Positions 39,497-48,257 of a stretch of 64,000 nt of DNA are shown here, one piece after another. The stretch is from Bacteroidales bacterium. Lineage in GTDB: Bacteria; Bacteroidota; Bacteroidia; Bacteroidales; VadinHA17. The stretch's first letter is position 1, and every line of letters begins with the position of its first letter. The stretch lies in the NCBI GenBank assembly GCA_017999895.1, contig JAGNKY010000014.1, forward strand, positions 1 to 64,000, given 5' to 3'. The notes below the pieces were generated by a model. That model ran no database searches, was not told the origin of the DNA, and saw nothing but the letters and a program-made list of their open reading frames with translations. The position numbers were made by a program, and so were the translations under genes.

Positions 39497-40840
39497 ATGA
39501 ATTTTTCTTTGAAAATAAAAACGATATTCAGGTCACTTAAGTACAGAAATTACCGTCTGTTTTTCTCCGGACAAAGTATTTCACTAATAGGAACATGGAT
39601 GCAACGTATTGCATTGCCATGGCTTGTATATCAACTAACCGATTCGGTTTTTTTGCTGGGTGTGGTTGGCTTTGCAGGACAGATACCGGCATTTCTTCTT
39701 TCTCCGGTAGCCGGTGTTCTTACTGACCGTTTCAAACGGTATAATGTTCTTCTGGTTACACAGATCGCATCATTTTTTCAGGCTCTTGTACTTTCAATTC
39801 TTGCAATGACAGGTGTAATTAAAGTCTGGCATATTATTGTATTGAGTATTATCCACGGTTGTATAAATGCATTCGACTCTCCGTCGAGGCATGCATTTGT
39901 GATTGAAATGGTTGAGAAGAAGGAAGATATTGGAAATGCGATAGCTTTGAATTCACTTATGGTCAACGGCGCACGTCTTATAGGACCGTCGGTAGCAGGA
40001 ATTATACTTGCCGTAACAGATGCAAGTATTTGTTTTCTTATTAATGCCATCAGTTATTTATTTGTAGTATTTTCTCTATTTATGATGCATCTGGAGAAGA
40101 AGCAAACTATAACAAAGAGAACAAATATTAGAAAAGAGATGAAAGAAGGTCTTGCTTACACCTTTGGATTCAAACCTATTAGAAGTCTAATCCTTCTTCT
40201 TGCATTGGTGAATCTCATGGGCGCTTCATATCAGGTCTTGATGCCTGTTTATGCAAAAGATATCTTGCATGGCGGTTCAGATTTCTTCGGATTTCTTATG
40301 TCTTCAGCAGGCCTTGGAGCGCTTATAAGTGCCTTATATCTCGCCTCCCGTGAATCAGTTCTGAAACTTGGAAGAATAATTCCCGCATCTGCAGCTCTTT
40401 TCGGACTCAGTCTGATTATTTTGTCAGTTGTAAAGACATTTTATCTATCTGTAATAATCATGGTGTTTGTCGGAGCCGGGCTCATGTGCCATTCTGCTGG
40501 CACCAATACAATTCTTCAGACAATTACCGATGATAATATGCGGGGCAGGGTAATGAGCTATTATACGATGGCGATTATGGGAACATTACCATTTGGAAAT
40601 CTTCTCACCGCTGCTCTCGCTAATCTATTAGGGACACCTGCCGCTATATTCATAGGAGGGTTCTCGTCCCTGGCCGGAGCTCTCCTTTTCCTTAAAAAGC
40701 TCCCCGAGCTTAGAAAAATTGTTCGCCCTGTATATATCAAAATGGGTATTATTCCAGAAGTGGCGTCAGGTCTTCAAGCCGCATCAGAGCCTGCAACCGA
40801 AACAACTGATCTGACTTATCCGCATTCGGAAAAGATATAA
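39497..40840 (+). CDS. MFS transporter (enterobactin-exporter-like branch)
   Basis: A 447-residue major facilitator with about 12 hydrophobic helices. The N-terminal pattern F-R-S-L-K-Y-R-N-Y-R-L-F, QSISLIGTWMQRIALPWLVYQLT and the loop GVLTDRFKRYNVL belong to the MFS_3/EntS-like exporters. NAFDSPSRHAF in the second loop is also characteristic. Substrate unknown. The last ~40 residues are hydrophilic and cytoplasmic. It is a single gene; a 13-bp tandem repeat follows before the alcohol dehydrogenase. Confidence 0.88.
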   Translation: MNFSLKIKTIFRSLKYRNYRLFFSGQSISLIGTWMQRIALPWLVYQLTDSVFLLGVVGFAGQIPAFLLSPVAGVLTDRFKRYNVLLVTQIASFFQALVLSILAMTGVIKVWHIIVLSIIHGCINAFDSPSRHAFVIEMVEKKEDIGNAIALNSLMVNGARLIGPSVAGIILAVTDASICFLINAISYLFVVFSLFMMHLEKKQTITKRTNIRKEMKEGLAYTFGFKPIRSLILLLALVNLMGASYQVLMPVYAKDILHGGSDFFGFLMSSAGLGALISALYLASRESVLKLGRIIPASAALFGLSLIILSVVKTFYLSVIIMVFVGAGLMCHSAGTNTILQTITDDNMRGRVMSYYTMAIMGTLPFGNLLTAALANLLGTPAAIFIGGFSSLAGALLFLKKLPELRKIVRPVYIKMGIIPEVASGLQAASEPATETTDLTYPHSEKI

Positions 40841-40875
40841 TACATTACAAATTTTTATAATACGATTAGCATCTT

Positions 40876-40921
40876 GTTATTTTAGTAAGTTATTTTAGTA
40901 AGTTATTTTAGTAAGTTATTT
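40876..40921. repeat. 13-bp tandem direct repeat, three full copies plus a partial
   Basis: Unit GTTATTTTAGTAA, perfect copies starting at 40876, 40889 and 40902, then a partial copy (GTTATTT) from 40915. It lies between the MFS and alcohol dehydrogenase genes, ending 23 bases before the latter's ATG. A slippage-generated repeat is likely; copy number may vary and could affect the promoter of the downstream gene. Confidence 0.9.
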
Positions 40922-40943
40922 AAATTATATAATTCCACTCATT

Positions 40944-41969
40944 ATGAAAGCAATGATTTTAAAAGCCCTGACAGATATTTCCCTGAACAAAGAGCCTCTT
41001 GTGCTGTCAGATATGCCGGAACCTGAACCATCTGATGATGAAGTGTTGATAAAAGTCACTGCATGCGGTGTATGTCACACCGAACTCGATGAAATCGAAG
41101 GGAGGACGCCGCCTCCCAGATTACCGGTTATTCCAGGTCATCAGGTAGTAGGCAGAGTTGTTGCTTCGGGGGAAAAAGTAAATAATCGTAAGCCTGGCGA
41201 CAGAGTAGGCGTGGCATGGATATTCTCATCATGCGGAGAGTGTGATTATTGCCTCAGAGGCCTGGAAAATTTATGCTCTGAGTTCAGAGCTACAGGAAGA
41301 GATGCAAATGGAGGTTATGCTGAATATATGACAGTCCCTGCATCTTTTACATTTCTAATCCCCGACAACTTTACCGATGTCCAGGCAGCACCTCTGTTAT
41401 GTGCCGGAGCAGTAGGTTACAGGTCGGTAAAACTTACAGGACTTAAGAACGGTCAGAACATCGGGCTTACGGGGTTCGGTGCTTCAGGTCATATCGTACT
41501 TAAAATTATTAAATATAAATACCCCGATACAGGTGTATTTGTTTTTGCGCGAAACGAAAGCGAACGCTTTTTTGCTTTCGAGCTGGGCACATCATGGGCA
41601 GGTGATACGACTGATAAGGCTCCTGAACTCCTCGATTCGATCATTGATACGACCCCTGTGTGGAAGCCCGTGGTCGAAGCTATGAAAAATCTTAAACCGG
41701 CCGGCCGACTTGTTATAAACGCAATAAGGAAAGAGGAGGCCGATAAGGATTATTTATTGAATATAGATTATTCCTCCTGTCTCTGGATGGAGAAAGAAAT
41801 AAAGAGTGTCGCCAATGTTACAAGAAATGATGTGGAGGAGTTTCTTATAATTGCTTCTGAAATTCCTGTTATTCCGGAAGTTCAGGAATACAGGCTCGAA
41901 GAGGCCAATATAGCCCTCTCAGAACTGAAAGAAAGAAAGATAAGAGGCGCTAAAGTCCTAGTCATTTAG
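40944..41969 (+). CDS. Zinc-dependent alcohol dehydrogenase
   Basis: A 341-residue medium-chain dehydrogenase. The catalytic zinc site is C41 (ACGVCHTE) and H66 (PGHQVVG). The structural zinc is bound by C97, C100, C103 and C111. The NAD(P)-binding loop reads LTGFGASGH. It oxidises alcohols or reduces aldehydes with NAD(P)(H); the exact substrate is not readable, although the sequence resembles the broad-range fermentation-type enzymes. It stands alone after the 13-bp repeat and converges on the GH9 gene through a terminator-like stem-loop. Confidence 0.9.
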   Translation: MKAMILKALTDISLNKEPLVLSDMPEPEPSDDEVLIKVTACGVCHTELDEIEGRTPPPRLPVIPGHQVVGRVVASGEKVNNRKPGDRVGVAWIFSSCGECDYCLRGLENLCSEFRATGRDANGGYAEYMTVPASFTFLIPDNFTDVQAAPLLCAGAVGYRSVKLTGLKNGQNIGLTGFGASGHIVLKIIKYKYPDTGVFVFARNESERFFAFELGTSWAGDTTDKAPELLDSIIDTTPVWKPVVEAMKNLKPAGRLVINAIRKEEADKDYLLNIDYSSCLWMEKEIKSVANVTRNDVEEFLIIASEIPVIPEVQEYRLEEANIALSELKERKIRGAKVLVI

Positions 41970-41973
41970 TTTG

Positions 41974-42007
41974 AATCTTCAACCTAACCTTGTTTTGGTT
42001 AAAGATT
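41974..42007. terminator. Stem-loop between converging adh and GH9 genes
   Basis: AATCTT (41974-41979) pairs with AAGATT (42002-42007) and AACC (41981-41984) pairs with GGTT (41997-42000) around one C-A mismatch, leaving a 12-base loop. A T-rich run follows on the plus strand. The position, between two converging stop codons, suggests a bidirectional terminator. Confidence 0.45.
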
Positions 42008-42017
42008 TATTCTCTTT

Positions 42018-43817
42018 TCAGCGGTCGTTTTTTGGTTCACTATTTTCTGATTGTTTCGTACCTTCATTTTCAAGAGCCGATAATATATAGCTAAGGCTTG
42101 CTGTTCCATCCATTGTGGGTTCATTAGTGCTGTAATCTCCGATATCATCGTGGTAAACTACATCACCATTATTGAAAATTGTATATTCGTCGGGTTTAAG
42201 TAGTCTGATGCCTATCAGGCTATTATAAATCCTGCTGAAAACCGGTCCGTCAACAAGTCCTCCGATGGTGGTCACACCTCTAAAAAGTGTAAAAGCTGAA
42301 TGAGGAAATTGTGGAAAGTCACCACCTTCAGGCAAGCCGCATATCATTGAAGTTCCCCATGGGTTACACCCTAATAGCCAGTCGCGCAATGCGGCTTCCT
42401 GGTATCTGAAGAATGTATCGCCGGTGGCTTTACGATAAAGCATGTGTTGCATAAGAGCTGCACTCACAAAGTTATTCGAGCACCATGTAAAAGGTATTTT
42501 CACCTGAAACACATCGTCATTTCTGCGGCTGTTCAGTATATTCAATCCTTTGAGCATAAAATACTGGTACCTGGAGGCATATTTTGTATTCGACAACGCA
42601 AGGTTCGCATGTCCTGTATTTATAAAAGGATAGAACTGATAATGCCGTGCTGTGTCTTTTTCAATCCATGGTGATACAGGTTCAATAGAGCCCCAGTAAT
42701 CGGCCTGCACAAGAAACGTAGAGTCGCCGGTAAGCCTGAAAAGTTCCCATGCGGCAAGTTCAAGATCGTCGGTATAGTTGTCTTCTTCATAGAAATAAGG
42801 CGAGAGGTAGCAGGCAGTTTGAGTTGTACCTAAGTCGGTAAGAGCGAACTCAAATGCATCAATAGCTTTCAAAGAAAGTTTTTGCGAAAGAGCGGAGTCA
42901 ATACTTTTGAATACTTCTGCACCTAAAGCAAATGCCGAAGCAAATTTCCCTGCTGTTGAAGAGACACCTTCGGTTCTGTTCTTAAACCGGCTAAGACCCT
43001 GGGGTTTTCCGGTGACAAAATAAACAGGTCTGTATCTTGCTTTGCCGTATGTTGCAGTATCTTCATCCGGCAATCTGAATCCTCTATGATCGCGGTCGTC
43101 TGCAATCTGATTATACATTTCCCCGCTATCGGGGTTCATCTTAAGAAGCCATTCAATACCCCATCGTGCTTCATCTAAGATATCAGGGATGCCATTTTTT
43201 CCAAATTCACCTCTCTCGTCGTACTCATCGCCATAGACTTCCGGAAATCTGGAATATGCAAACAGCATCTGATAAACAGCATTTGCCGAGGTTGTGACAT
43301 ACTGAAGATAATCGCTTGCATCGTGCCAGCCTCCTTTAGCATCAATTATCTGTCCGGTCTTTGTGGGGTGGTCCACAATGAATCCGTCAAAGACATGGCA
43401 CGAATCTTTCAGCCAGGGATTATATCCGCATCTTTGCTGACGCATATAACGAAGAATAAAATCGGCAGTACCTTCATAAATGTCGGCCGCTATCCTGAAA
43501 ACCGGAGATTTTGTGTTTCCGGTTTTTAAATAGTATCTACCATGTTTCTCGAATGAAGAGAAATCGAGACGTGCAGCAGTCTGCATCCCCCAGTGCTCTC
43601 CGTTATATAGTCCAGCTTTGCCGGTATATACTATTCTGTTTGTAGCAGCATCGCACAAAGTAAAGTCTGAAATCTTCAACCTATCGGGAGATAAAAAAAC
43701 AGCAACCTTTACCGATCGAGGCAAATAACCAAGCTGGTTGATTCTAATCCACGATTGTGCATGACTTGTTAGAAAAACAAACGCAAAAAATAAAATATGG
43801 AGGTATCTCAATATCAT
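42018..43817 (-). CDS. Glycoside hydrolase family 9 (endoglucanase-like), secreted
   Basis: A 599-residue enzyme that should cleave beta-1,4-glucans such as cellulose or related beta-glucans. A signal peptide (1-20, ending SHAQS) leads into an Ig-like CelD_N domain (about 22-110: IRINQLGYLPRSVKVAVF). The GH9 (alpha/alpha)6 barrel follows with the catalytic aspartates in GGWHDASDY and the acid/base Glu in DYSTNEPTMDGTASL. LLGCNPWGTSMICG is also typical. No dockerin, carbohydrate-binding module or type IX sorting tail is seen. It converges on the alcohol dehydrogenase gene, and no susC/susD genes are nearby. Confidence 0.92.
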   Translation of the reverse strand: MILRYLHILFFAFVFLTSHAQSWIRINQLGYLPRSVKVAVFLSPDRLKISDFTLCDAATNRIVYTGKAGLYNGEHWGMQTAARLDFSSFEKHGRYYLKTGNTKSPVFRIAADIYEGTADFILRYMRQQRCGYNPWLKDSCHVFDGFIVDHPTKTGQIIDAKGGWHDASDYLQYVTTSANAVYQMLFAYSRFPEVYGDEYDERGEFGKNGIPDILDEARWGIEWLLKMNPDSGEMYNQIADDRDHRGFRLPDEDTATYGKARYRPVYFVTGKPQGLSRFKNRTEGVSSTAGKFASAFALGAEVFKSIDSALSQKLSLKAIDAFEFALTDLGTTQTACYLSPYFYEEDNYTDDLELAAWELFRLTGDSTFLVQADYWGSIEPVSPWIEKDTARHYQFYPFINTGHANLALSNTKYASRYQYFMLKGLNILNSRRNDDVFQVKIPFTWCSNNFVSAALMQHMLYRKATGDTFFRYQEAALRDWLLGCNPWGTSMICGLPEGGDFPQFPHSAFTLFRGVTTIGGLVDGPVFSRIYNSLIGIRLLKPDEYTIFNNGDVVYHDDIGDYSTNEPTMDGTASLSYILSALENEGTKQSENSEPKNDR

Positions 43818-44043
43818 GATAAAAATCTATTGTGTTTCCTTGACTATAAAATATTATATCTCTTATATTTAAGAAATTTAATATCATAAAATTACTAAAT
43901 ATAATGTATTATAATATTAATATAAATGCAATAAATACACGAATGGGAAAAAAGTGCTTTCGTATAAAAAAGACAAAAAATATATTAACATAGCAGGATA
44001 TGAAGCTGCTTATAAAACTAAAATTCCGTAACTTTAAAGAGTA

Positions 44044-44286
44044 ATGAAATTAATACCCATAACTGCGCAATGCCACTCGGGTTATAAGGCAGATGAATAT
44101 CCTGAATCATTCATATTTGATGGTAACAAATATGAAATAAAAGAGATAACTGATCGCTGGTATCAGGGTGAACTAAATCCTGAATTTTCACCTGCTGATT
44201 ATTTCAAAGTCATCACTGTTGAAAGAAAAGAATTCATTCTCAGACATGAAAAGGAAAGCGATAAGTGGTACATCTGTATTAAATAA
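44044..44286 (+). CDS. Small conserved hypothetical protein
   Basis: An 80-residue, Trp/Tyr/Glu-rich soluble protein with no signal peptide. The sequence alternates short beta strands (KYEIKEITDRWYQGE, EFILRHEKESDKWYIC), suggesting a small beta-barrel or SH3-like fold. A TAACTTTA element, one base off the -7 consensus, ends 7 bases before the ATG. It converges on the 159-residue gene with a 4-base gap. I recall similar uncharacterised proteins in Bacteroidota but no function. Confidence 0.7.
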   Translation: MKLIPITAQCHSGYKADEYPESFIFDGNKYEIKEITDRWYQGELNPEFSPADYFKVITVERKEFILRHEKESDKWYICIK

Positions 44287-44290
44287 CCTG

Positions 44291-44770
44291 TTATATGGCA
44301 TCACGAAATAAAGCACTCCATTTCCGGAAAAGCTTCTGCTCGTGTTCTGTCATCTTCCCAAAACCTGAGATATAAAAATTAATAACAATGTTAGACTTAC
44401 CCGGTTTTTTGAAAGAAAACTCAAGAGCAAGTCTGTTTTCTTTTTTCAAATCGGCGATATCACTTTCTTTTGAATTTACAGGGGGAATAGTCCTGAAGGA
44501 TTTCACATCAGCCAGATTAAAAATTGATATTTCTTTCTCTGACTTGCTTTCATCAACAAAAATTACCGTGCCCGATGAGGAATCGAACCCCAGTGCCGAT
44601 TCATTCCATACATCTGACTCTGTTAATATTATACCATTATTTGAAGCTTCTGCTTCGAGGTCTTTCAACAATTTGTTCCTCTTGTTTTTTCCCGACCGTG
44701 ACAGAAGTAATACAGGCACAATAAAAAAAGCCAGTATAACTATACCTATTATTAAATTAGCTATATCCAT
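44291..44770 (-). CDS. Membrane-anchored hypothetical protein
   Basis: A 159-residue protein with one N-terminal transmembrane helix (about residues 5-25), then a basic stretch (RSGKNKRNK) and a soluble beta-rich domain. The soluble domain includes TVIFVDESKSEKEISIFNLADVKSF and a strand pair ending in NFYISG. The basic residues after the helix suggest the domain is cytoplasmic. Family not recognised. It is next to the 80-residue gene on the other strand. Confidence 0.7.
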   Translation of the reverse strand: MDIANLIIGIVILAFFIVPVLLLSRSGKNKRNKLLKDLEAEASNNGIILTESDVWNESALGFDSSSGTVIFVDESKSEKEISIFNLADVKSFRTIPPVNSKESDIADLKKENRLALEFSFKKPGKSNIVINFYISGFGKMTEHEQKLFRKWSALFRDAI

Positions 44771-45010
44771 AATAAATTTTTTTTAAAATTATAATGTTGA
44801 TTAAATGATATTTATAAGAATAATAAAGTCATAAAAATTATAAAACCATATTTAATATTAAAAAGTGTCCTGATTTAGAAATGATTAAGTGTTTGAAATA
44901 ATTATCCGCTCTGCTTCCGAATAAAGAGTTTGGAATAGACCAGACTTAATTTCTGCAATTAATCAATTAAAAATGCAGGTCAATATAGAATGGTTATAGT
45001 AAAGGATTAA

Positions 45011-45382
45011 TTACCAGAAGTAATCAAAAGGGAAGCTTATATCGGGAGGACTGAAAATTTTTACAGTATAGAAAATCAATCTGACGTTTCTGATGCTAAT
45101 GTCAAGGTCTTTATCTGAAAAGGCAATTTTATGTGTGCTTCTCCAGAGGTTTATTTTCGGAATAAATATTTCTGTTTTTGGTACGTAATTTTTATTACTG
45201 CGCTCAGCATTTATATTATTAAGCAGAATAAAGTTACATGTTGCAATAGTATGATTATCAGGAAAATGTTCTTTTTTTTCTGAAAAGTACTCTCTTACTG
45301 GCTGGAAATAAACAAGTTCTGTATTAATCAAGGTTATTAATACAAAAACCTGTACTATAAATAGCCGTCCGTTAAAAATCAT
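45011..45382 (-). CDS. Possible small exported protein
   Basis: A 123-residue ORF with a hydrophobic, signal-like N-terminus (residues 5-22) and a beta-rich, Phe/Ile/Asn-rich remainder. It lies 34 bases after the SpmA-SpmB-like gene on the same strand and could belong to its transcript. No family is recognised. The composition is plausible for a real gene, but a chance ORF in AT-rich DNA cannot be excluded. The 240 bases after it (44771-45010) hold no gene I can see. Confidence 0.4.
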   Translation of the reverse strand: MIFNGRLFIVQVFVLITLINTELVYFQPVREYFSEKKEHFPDNHTIATCNFILLNNINAERSNKNYVPKTEIFIPKINLWRSTHKIAFSDKDLDISIRNVRLIFYTVKIFSPPDISFPFDYFW

Positions 45383-45416
45383 GCCTCAAAAGTATAGAAT
45401 AAAATAATATAAGATT

Positions 45417-46649
45417 TTATCCAAAAAATAAATATGATACAAATATTGCGGTGACTATTCCGGCAAGATCGGCTAAAAGGCTGCATCCCACAGCATGGCG
45501 GGTATTTTTAACGCTTACCGCTCCGAAATATACTGCAATGATATAGAATGTCGTATCGGTCGAGCCCTGCATGGTACAGGCGAGCCTGCCGACGAATGAA
45601 TCGGCACCGTATGTAGTCATGGCATCAACCATTAATCCCCTTGCTCCGCTTCCGCTAAGAGGCTTCATTAAAGCAACCGGAAGAGCTTTGGTGAATTCGG
45701 TATCGACCCACATCCAGCTAAAGAATGATGCTATTCCTGAAATCATTAAATCCATAGCTCCTGAAGCCCTGAAAATACCTACAGCTACAAGTATAGCTAC
45801 AAGAAACGGAATGATTTTGACAGCTATACCAAAGCCTTCTTTAGCCCCTTCGATAAATGCCTCGTAAACATTCGCTTTCCGCAGCATGGCAAGAACGATA
45901 AACAGTATAATAATTATTATAAGAATAAAATTAGCTGCAAATGTAGAAACCGAGGTTATCTTTTCCTTTGAAAGAGTGCTGAAATATATTATTATTCCTG
46001 CAATTATTGCCGTTATTGCTCCTAGATATGCCAGAACAACCCTGTCGAGCAGGTTTATTTTCTGAACTATTGCTACGCTTATTAGTCCGGTCAATGTAGA
46101 AGCAAAAGTTGATATCAGAATAGGAATGAAAACGTCGGCAGGATTTGCTGCTCCGAGCTGAAAACGATAAACGATTATACTAACAGGGATTATGGTAAGT
46201 CCAGAAGCATTAAGTACGAGAAACATTATCTGGGCGTCGGAAGCAGTATCTTTTTTGGGGTTTACTTCCTGCATCTCCTTCATTGCCTTGAGTCCGACAG
46301 GTGTTGCAGCATTATCGAGGCCCATCATGTTGGCCGCAATGTTCAATACCATCGAACCATAAGCAGGATGGCCGGCAGGCAGACTGGGAAATAGTCTCGA
46401 AAAAAGAGGAGAGGTAAGTCTTGAAAGAATGTCAATTACACCTCCTTTTTCTCCAACTTTCATAAGGCCCATCCAGAGGGTTAGAACGCCGGTAAGGCCA
46501 AGCGATATTTCGAATCCGGATTTAGCATTCGAGAAAGCCGCATTTACAAGCTCATTGAATATATCTGTACGGCCTTCGAAGATTAGTTGTCCGAGAGCAA
46601 AAAGGAAGCCAATAATAAAGAATGCTATCCAGATATAATTTAATGCCAT
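45417..46649 (-). CDS. SpmA-SpmB-type fused nucleoside-recognition membrane protein
   Basis: A 410-residue polytopic membrane protein. Its N-terminal half resembles spore maturation protein A (NAAFSNAKSGFEISLGLTG, NMMGLDNAATPVGLKAM). Its C-terminal half resembles SpmB (FIEGAKEGFGIAVKIIPFLVAILV, MKPLSGSGARGLMVD, FVGRLACTMQGSTDTTFYI). Both carry the 'Gate' nucleoside-recognition domain. In spore formers the two proteins are separate and affect core dehydration; this phylum does not sporulate, so transport of a nucleoside-like or other small molecule is only a guess. It ends the leftward sugar-related series, 81 bases after the fucosidase gene. Confidence 0.88.
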   Translation of the reverse strand: MALNYIWIAFFIIGFLFALGQLIFEGRTDIFNELVNAAFSNAKSGFEISLGLTGVLTLWMGLMKVGEKGGVIDILSRLTSPLFSRLFPSLPAGHPAYGSMVLNIAANMMGLDNAATPVGLKAMKEMQEVNPKKDTASDAQIMFLVLNASGLTIIPVSIIVYRFQLGAANPADVFIPILISTFASTLTGLISVAIVQKINLLDRVVLAYLGAITAIIAGIIIYFSTLSKEKITSVSTFAANFILIIIIILFIVLAMLRKANVYEAFIEGAKEGFGIAVKIIPFLVAILVAVGIFRASGAMDLMISGIASFFSWMWVDTEFTKALPVALMKPLSGSGARGLMVDAMTTYGADSFVGRLACTMQGSTDTTFYIIAVYFGAVSVKNTRHAVGCSLLADLAGIVTAIFVSYLFFG

Positions 46650-46730
46650 TCTGAAAAATTACTGCCTGTAAAAATATAAATATAAAATAGAATTCTTATT
46701 GAAATAACAGGCTCAAACCGAACGAAAATA

Positions 46731-48173
46731 TTATTCTCCTGGTGCTCTGTAAAGTTCTATATTTGAAATAACCGGACAAGCCTTTGATTCTTCAATTCGC
46801 AGTTGTATTTTTGACGTTCTGATAACCGGAAATTTCCTTATGATCTTGTATCCTACAGTTGTACCTTCTGTAACTTTGCTCCATTCGTTTCCGGTCCAGG
46901 CGAGTACTGAAAATTTTTTAATTCGTTGTCCGAGAGGTATATATTCTTGAATCAGTATTCTGTTTACTTCTGTTTCCCTGCCAAGGTCAATAATCAGTTC
47001 AGCATTTGTGACATTATCGTGTGCAGCCCAGTATGTTTCGGTATCTCCATCGTTAATACGGGAAGCTGCAAAATTTCGGCCTCGTGTGTCTGATGCGGTT
47101 ACCTTTTTCCCTTTTGCCACTTCATTGGAAAATTCGAAGTCGAGCAACTTTTTGAATTCCAGGAGCGAGTTTACGTCATTTTCATGAATAAGGCCGCGAT
47201 TGTCGGTTGGAACGTTGAGAATAAGGTTACAGTTTCTTCCGATCGAAGTGTAAAATATGTCCAGAAGTTTTTGTGGTGATTTCACCAGAGAATCTTCCCT
47301 TGCATGCCAGAACCATCCGGGACGTATCGATACATCGGCTTCTGCCGGCACCCAATAGTTACCGTCCTCATGCCCCTGTCCAAGTATTTCTGCGAAAGGA
47401 CCGCCCGGATACATTTCATCTTTTTTAAGAAGGCACCAGTTTGTAAGGCTTCCTATGCCTCTCTCATTTCCAACCCATCTTATATCCGGGCCTGCATCGC
47501 TGAAAATTACGGCTCCGGGCTGAAGTTCTCTTACTATATTGATAGTATTAGGCCAATCGTAATATGTCCGGTTATCTATTTTTCGTGTTTCTCTTGCTCC
47601 TCCGTAATAACCTGTTCCGCCGTTTGCCCCGTCGAACCATACCTCGAATATATCGCCATAATTTGTAAGCAACTCACGTAACTGGTTGCGGTAATATGTT
47701 AAATATTCAGGGGTTCCGTAAACGGAACTGTTGCGATCCCATGGAGAAAGATAAATTCCAAGCTTTAATCCATACTCATCACATGCCTGCCGGAGCTCTC
47801 TCAACAGGTCACCATTTCCGTTTCGCCAGGGAGAATTCTTTACCGAATGTCCGGTATATTGCGATGGCCACAAGCAGAAGCCGTCGTGATGTTTTGCAGT
47901 AATTACGATTCCCTTCATGCCAGCATCCCTGGCTACTTTTGCCCATTGGCGGCAATCGAGCTCGGAGGGATTGAAAAGAGAAGGTGATTCATCGCCATAT
48001 CCCCACTCCTTATCGGTGAAAGTGTTCATCGAAAAATGAATGAACATATAATAGCCAAGCTCATGCCATTTAATCTGACGCTCTGCAGGCAAAGGAGGGT
48101 AAGGTTGTAAAGGGCGATTTGATGTACATTGAATAATAAAAACGGTTAAAAGAATCAAAAAAATAGATTTCAT
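46731..48173 (-). CDS. Alpha-L-fucosidase (GH29) lipoprotein with C-terminal galactose-binding-like domain
   Basis: A 480-residue surface or periplasmic lipoprotein (lipobox FIIQC, Cys16). The GH29 barrel starts WHELGYYMFIHFSMNTF, with AKHHDGFCLWPS, and has the catalytic nucleophile D181 in EVWFDGANGG. From about residue 360 a domain with the VTASDTRG and WAAHDNVTNAELIIDLG pattern of F5/8 type C (CBM32-like) modules follows. It removes alpha-linked fucose from glycans. It lies 84 bases after the HEAT-DUF1080 gene and is part of the leftward cluster. Confidence 0.9.
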   Translation of the reverse strand: MKSIFLILLTVFIIQCTSNRPLQPYPPLPAERQIKWHELGYYMFIHFSMNTFTDKEWGYGDESPSLFNPSELDCRQWAKVARDAGMKGIVITAKHHDGFCLWPSQYTGHSVKNSPWRNGNGDLLRELRQACDEYGLKLGIYLSPWDRNSSVYGTPEYLTYYRNQLRELLTNYGDIFEVWFDGANGGTGYYGGARETRKIDNRTYYDWPNTINIVRELQPGAVIFSDAGPDIRWVGNERGIGSLTNWCLLKKDEMYPGGPFAEILGQGHEDGNYWVPAEADVSIRPGWFWHAREDSLVKSPQKLLDIFYTSIGRNCNLILNVPTDNRGLIHENDVNSLLEFKKLLDFEFSNEVAKGKKVTASDTRGRNFAASRINDGDTETYWAAHDNVTNAELIIDLGRETEVNRILIQEYIPLGQRIKKFSVLAWTGNEWSKVTEGTTVGYKIIRKFPVIRTSKIQLRIEESKACPVISNIELYRAPGE

Positions 48174-48257
48174 TAATTTCAGATTTTTGATTGTAGATTG
48201 CGGATTGCCGATTGCAGAATATTAAATCTGAAATCGGTAATACGAAATTCGAGATTA
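48174..48257. repeat. Intergenic GATTGYxGATTG-type low-complexity repeat
   Basis: The short gap between the GH29 and HEAT-DUF1080 genes is made of near-repeats (GATTGTAGATTGCGGATTGCC and the like). The minus strand reads the complementary AATCNGCAATC pattern. Similar strings fill intergenic gaps in many Bacteroidota genomes; related material (TAAGATTTCAGATTTCC) stands at 53928-53944. No gene or hairpin is obvious. Confidence 0.6.

Noticed and set aside
40876..40921. CRISPR-like repeat
   Set aside because: The 13-bp units are directly adjacent with no spacers and there are no cas genes; it is a simple tandem repeat.
44388..44786. 132-residue plus-strand ORF opposite the membrane-anchored hypothetical gene
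   Set aside because: The minus-strand frame has a convincing transmembrane helix and start; the plus frame is Ser-rich shadow.
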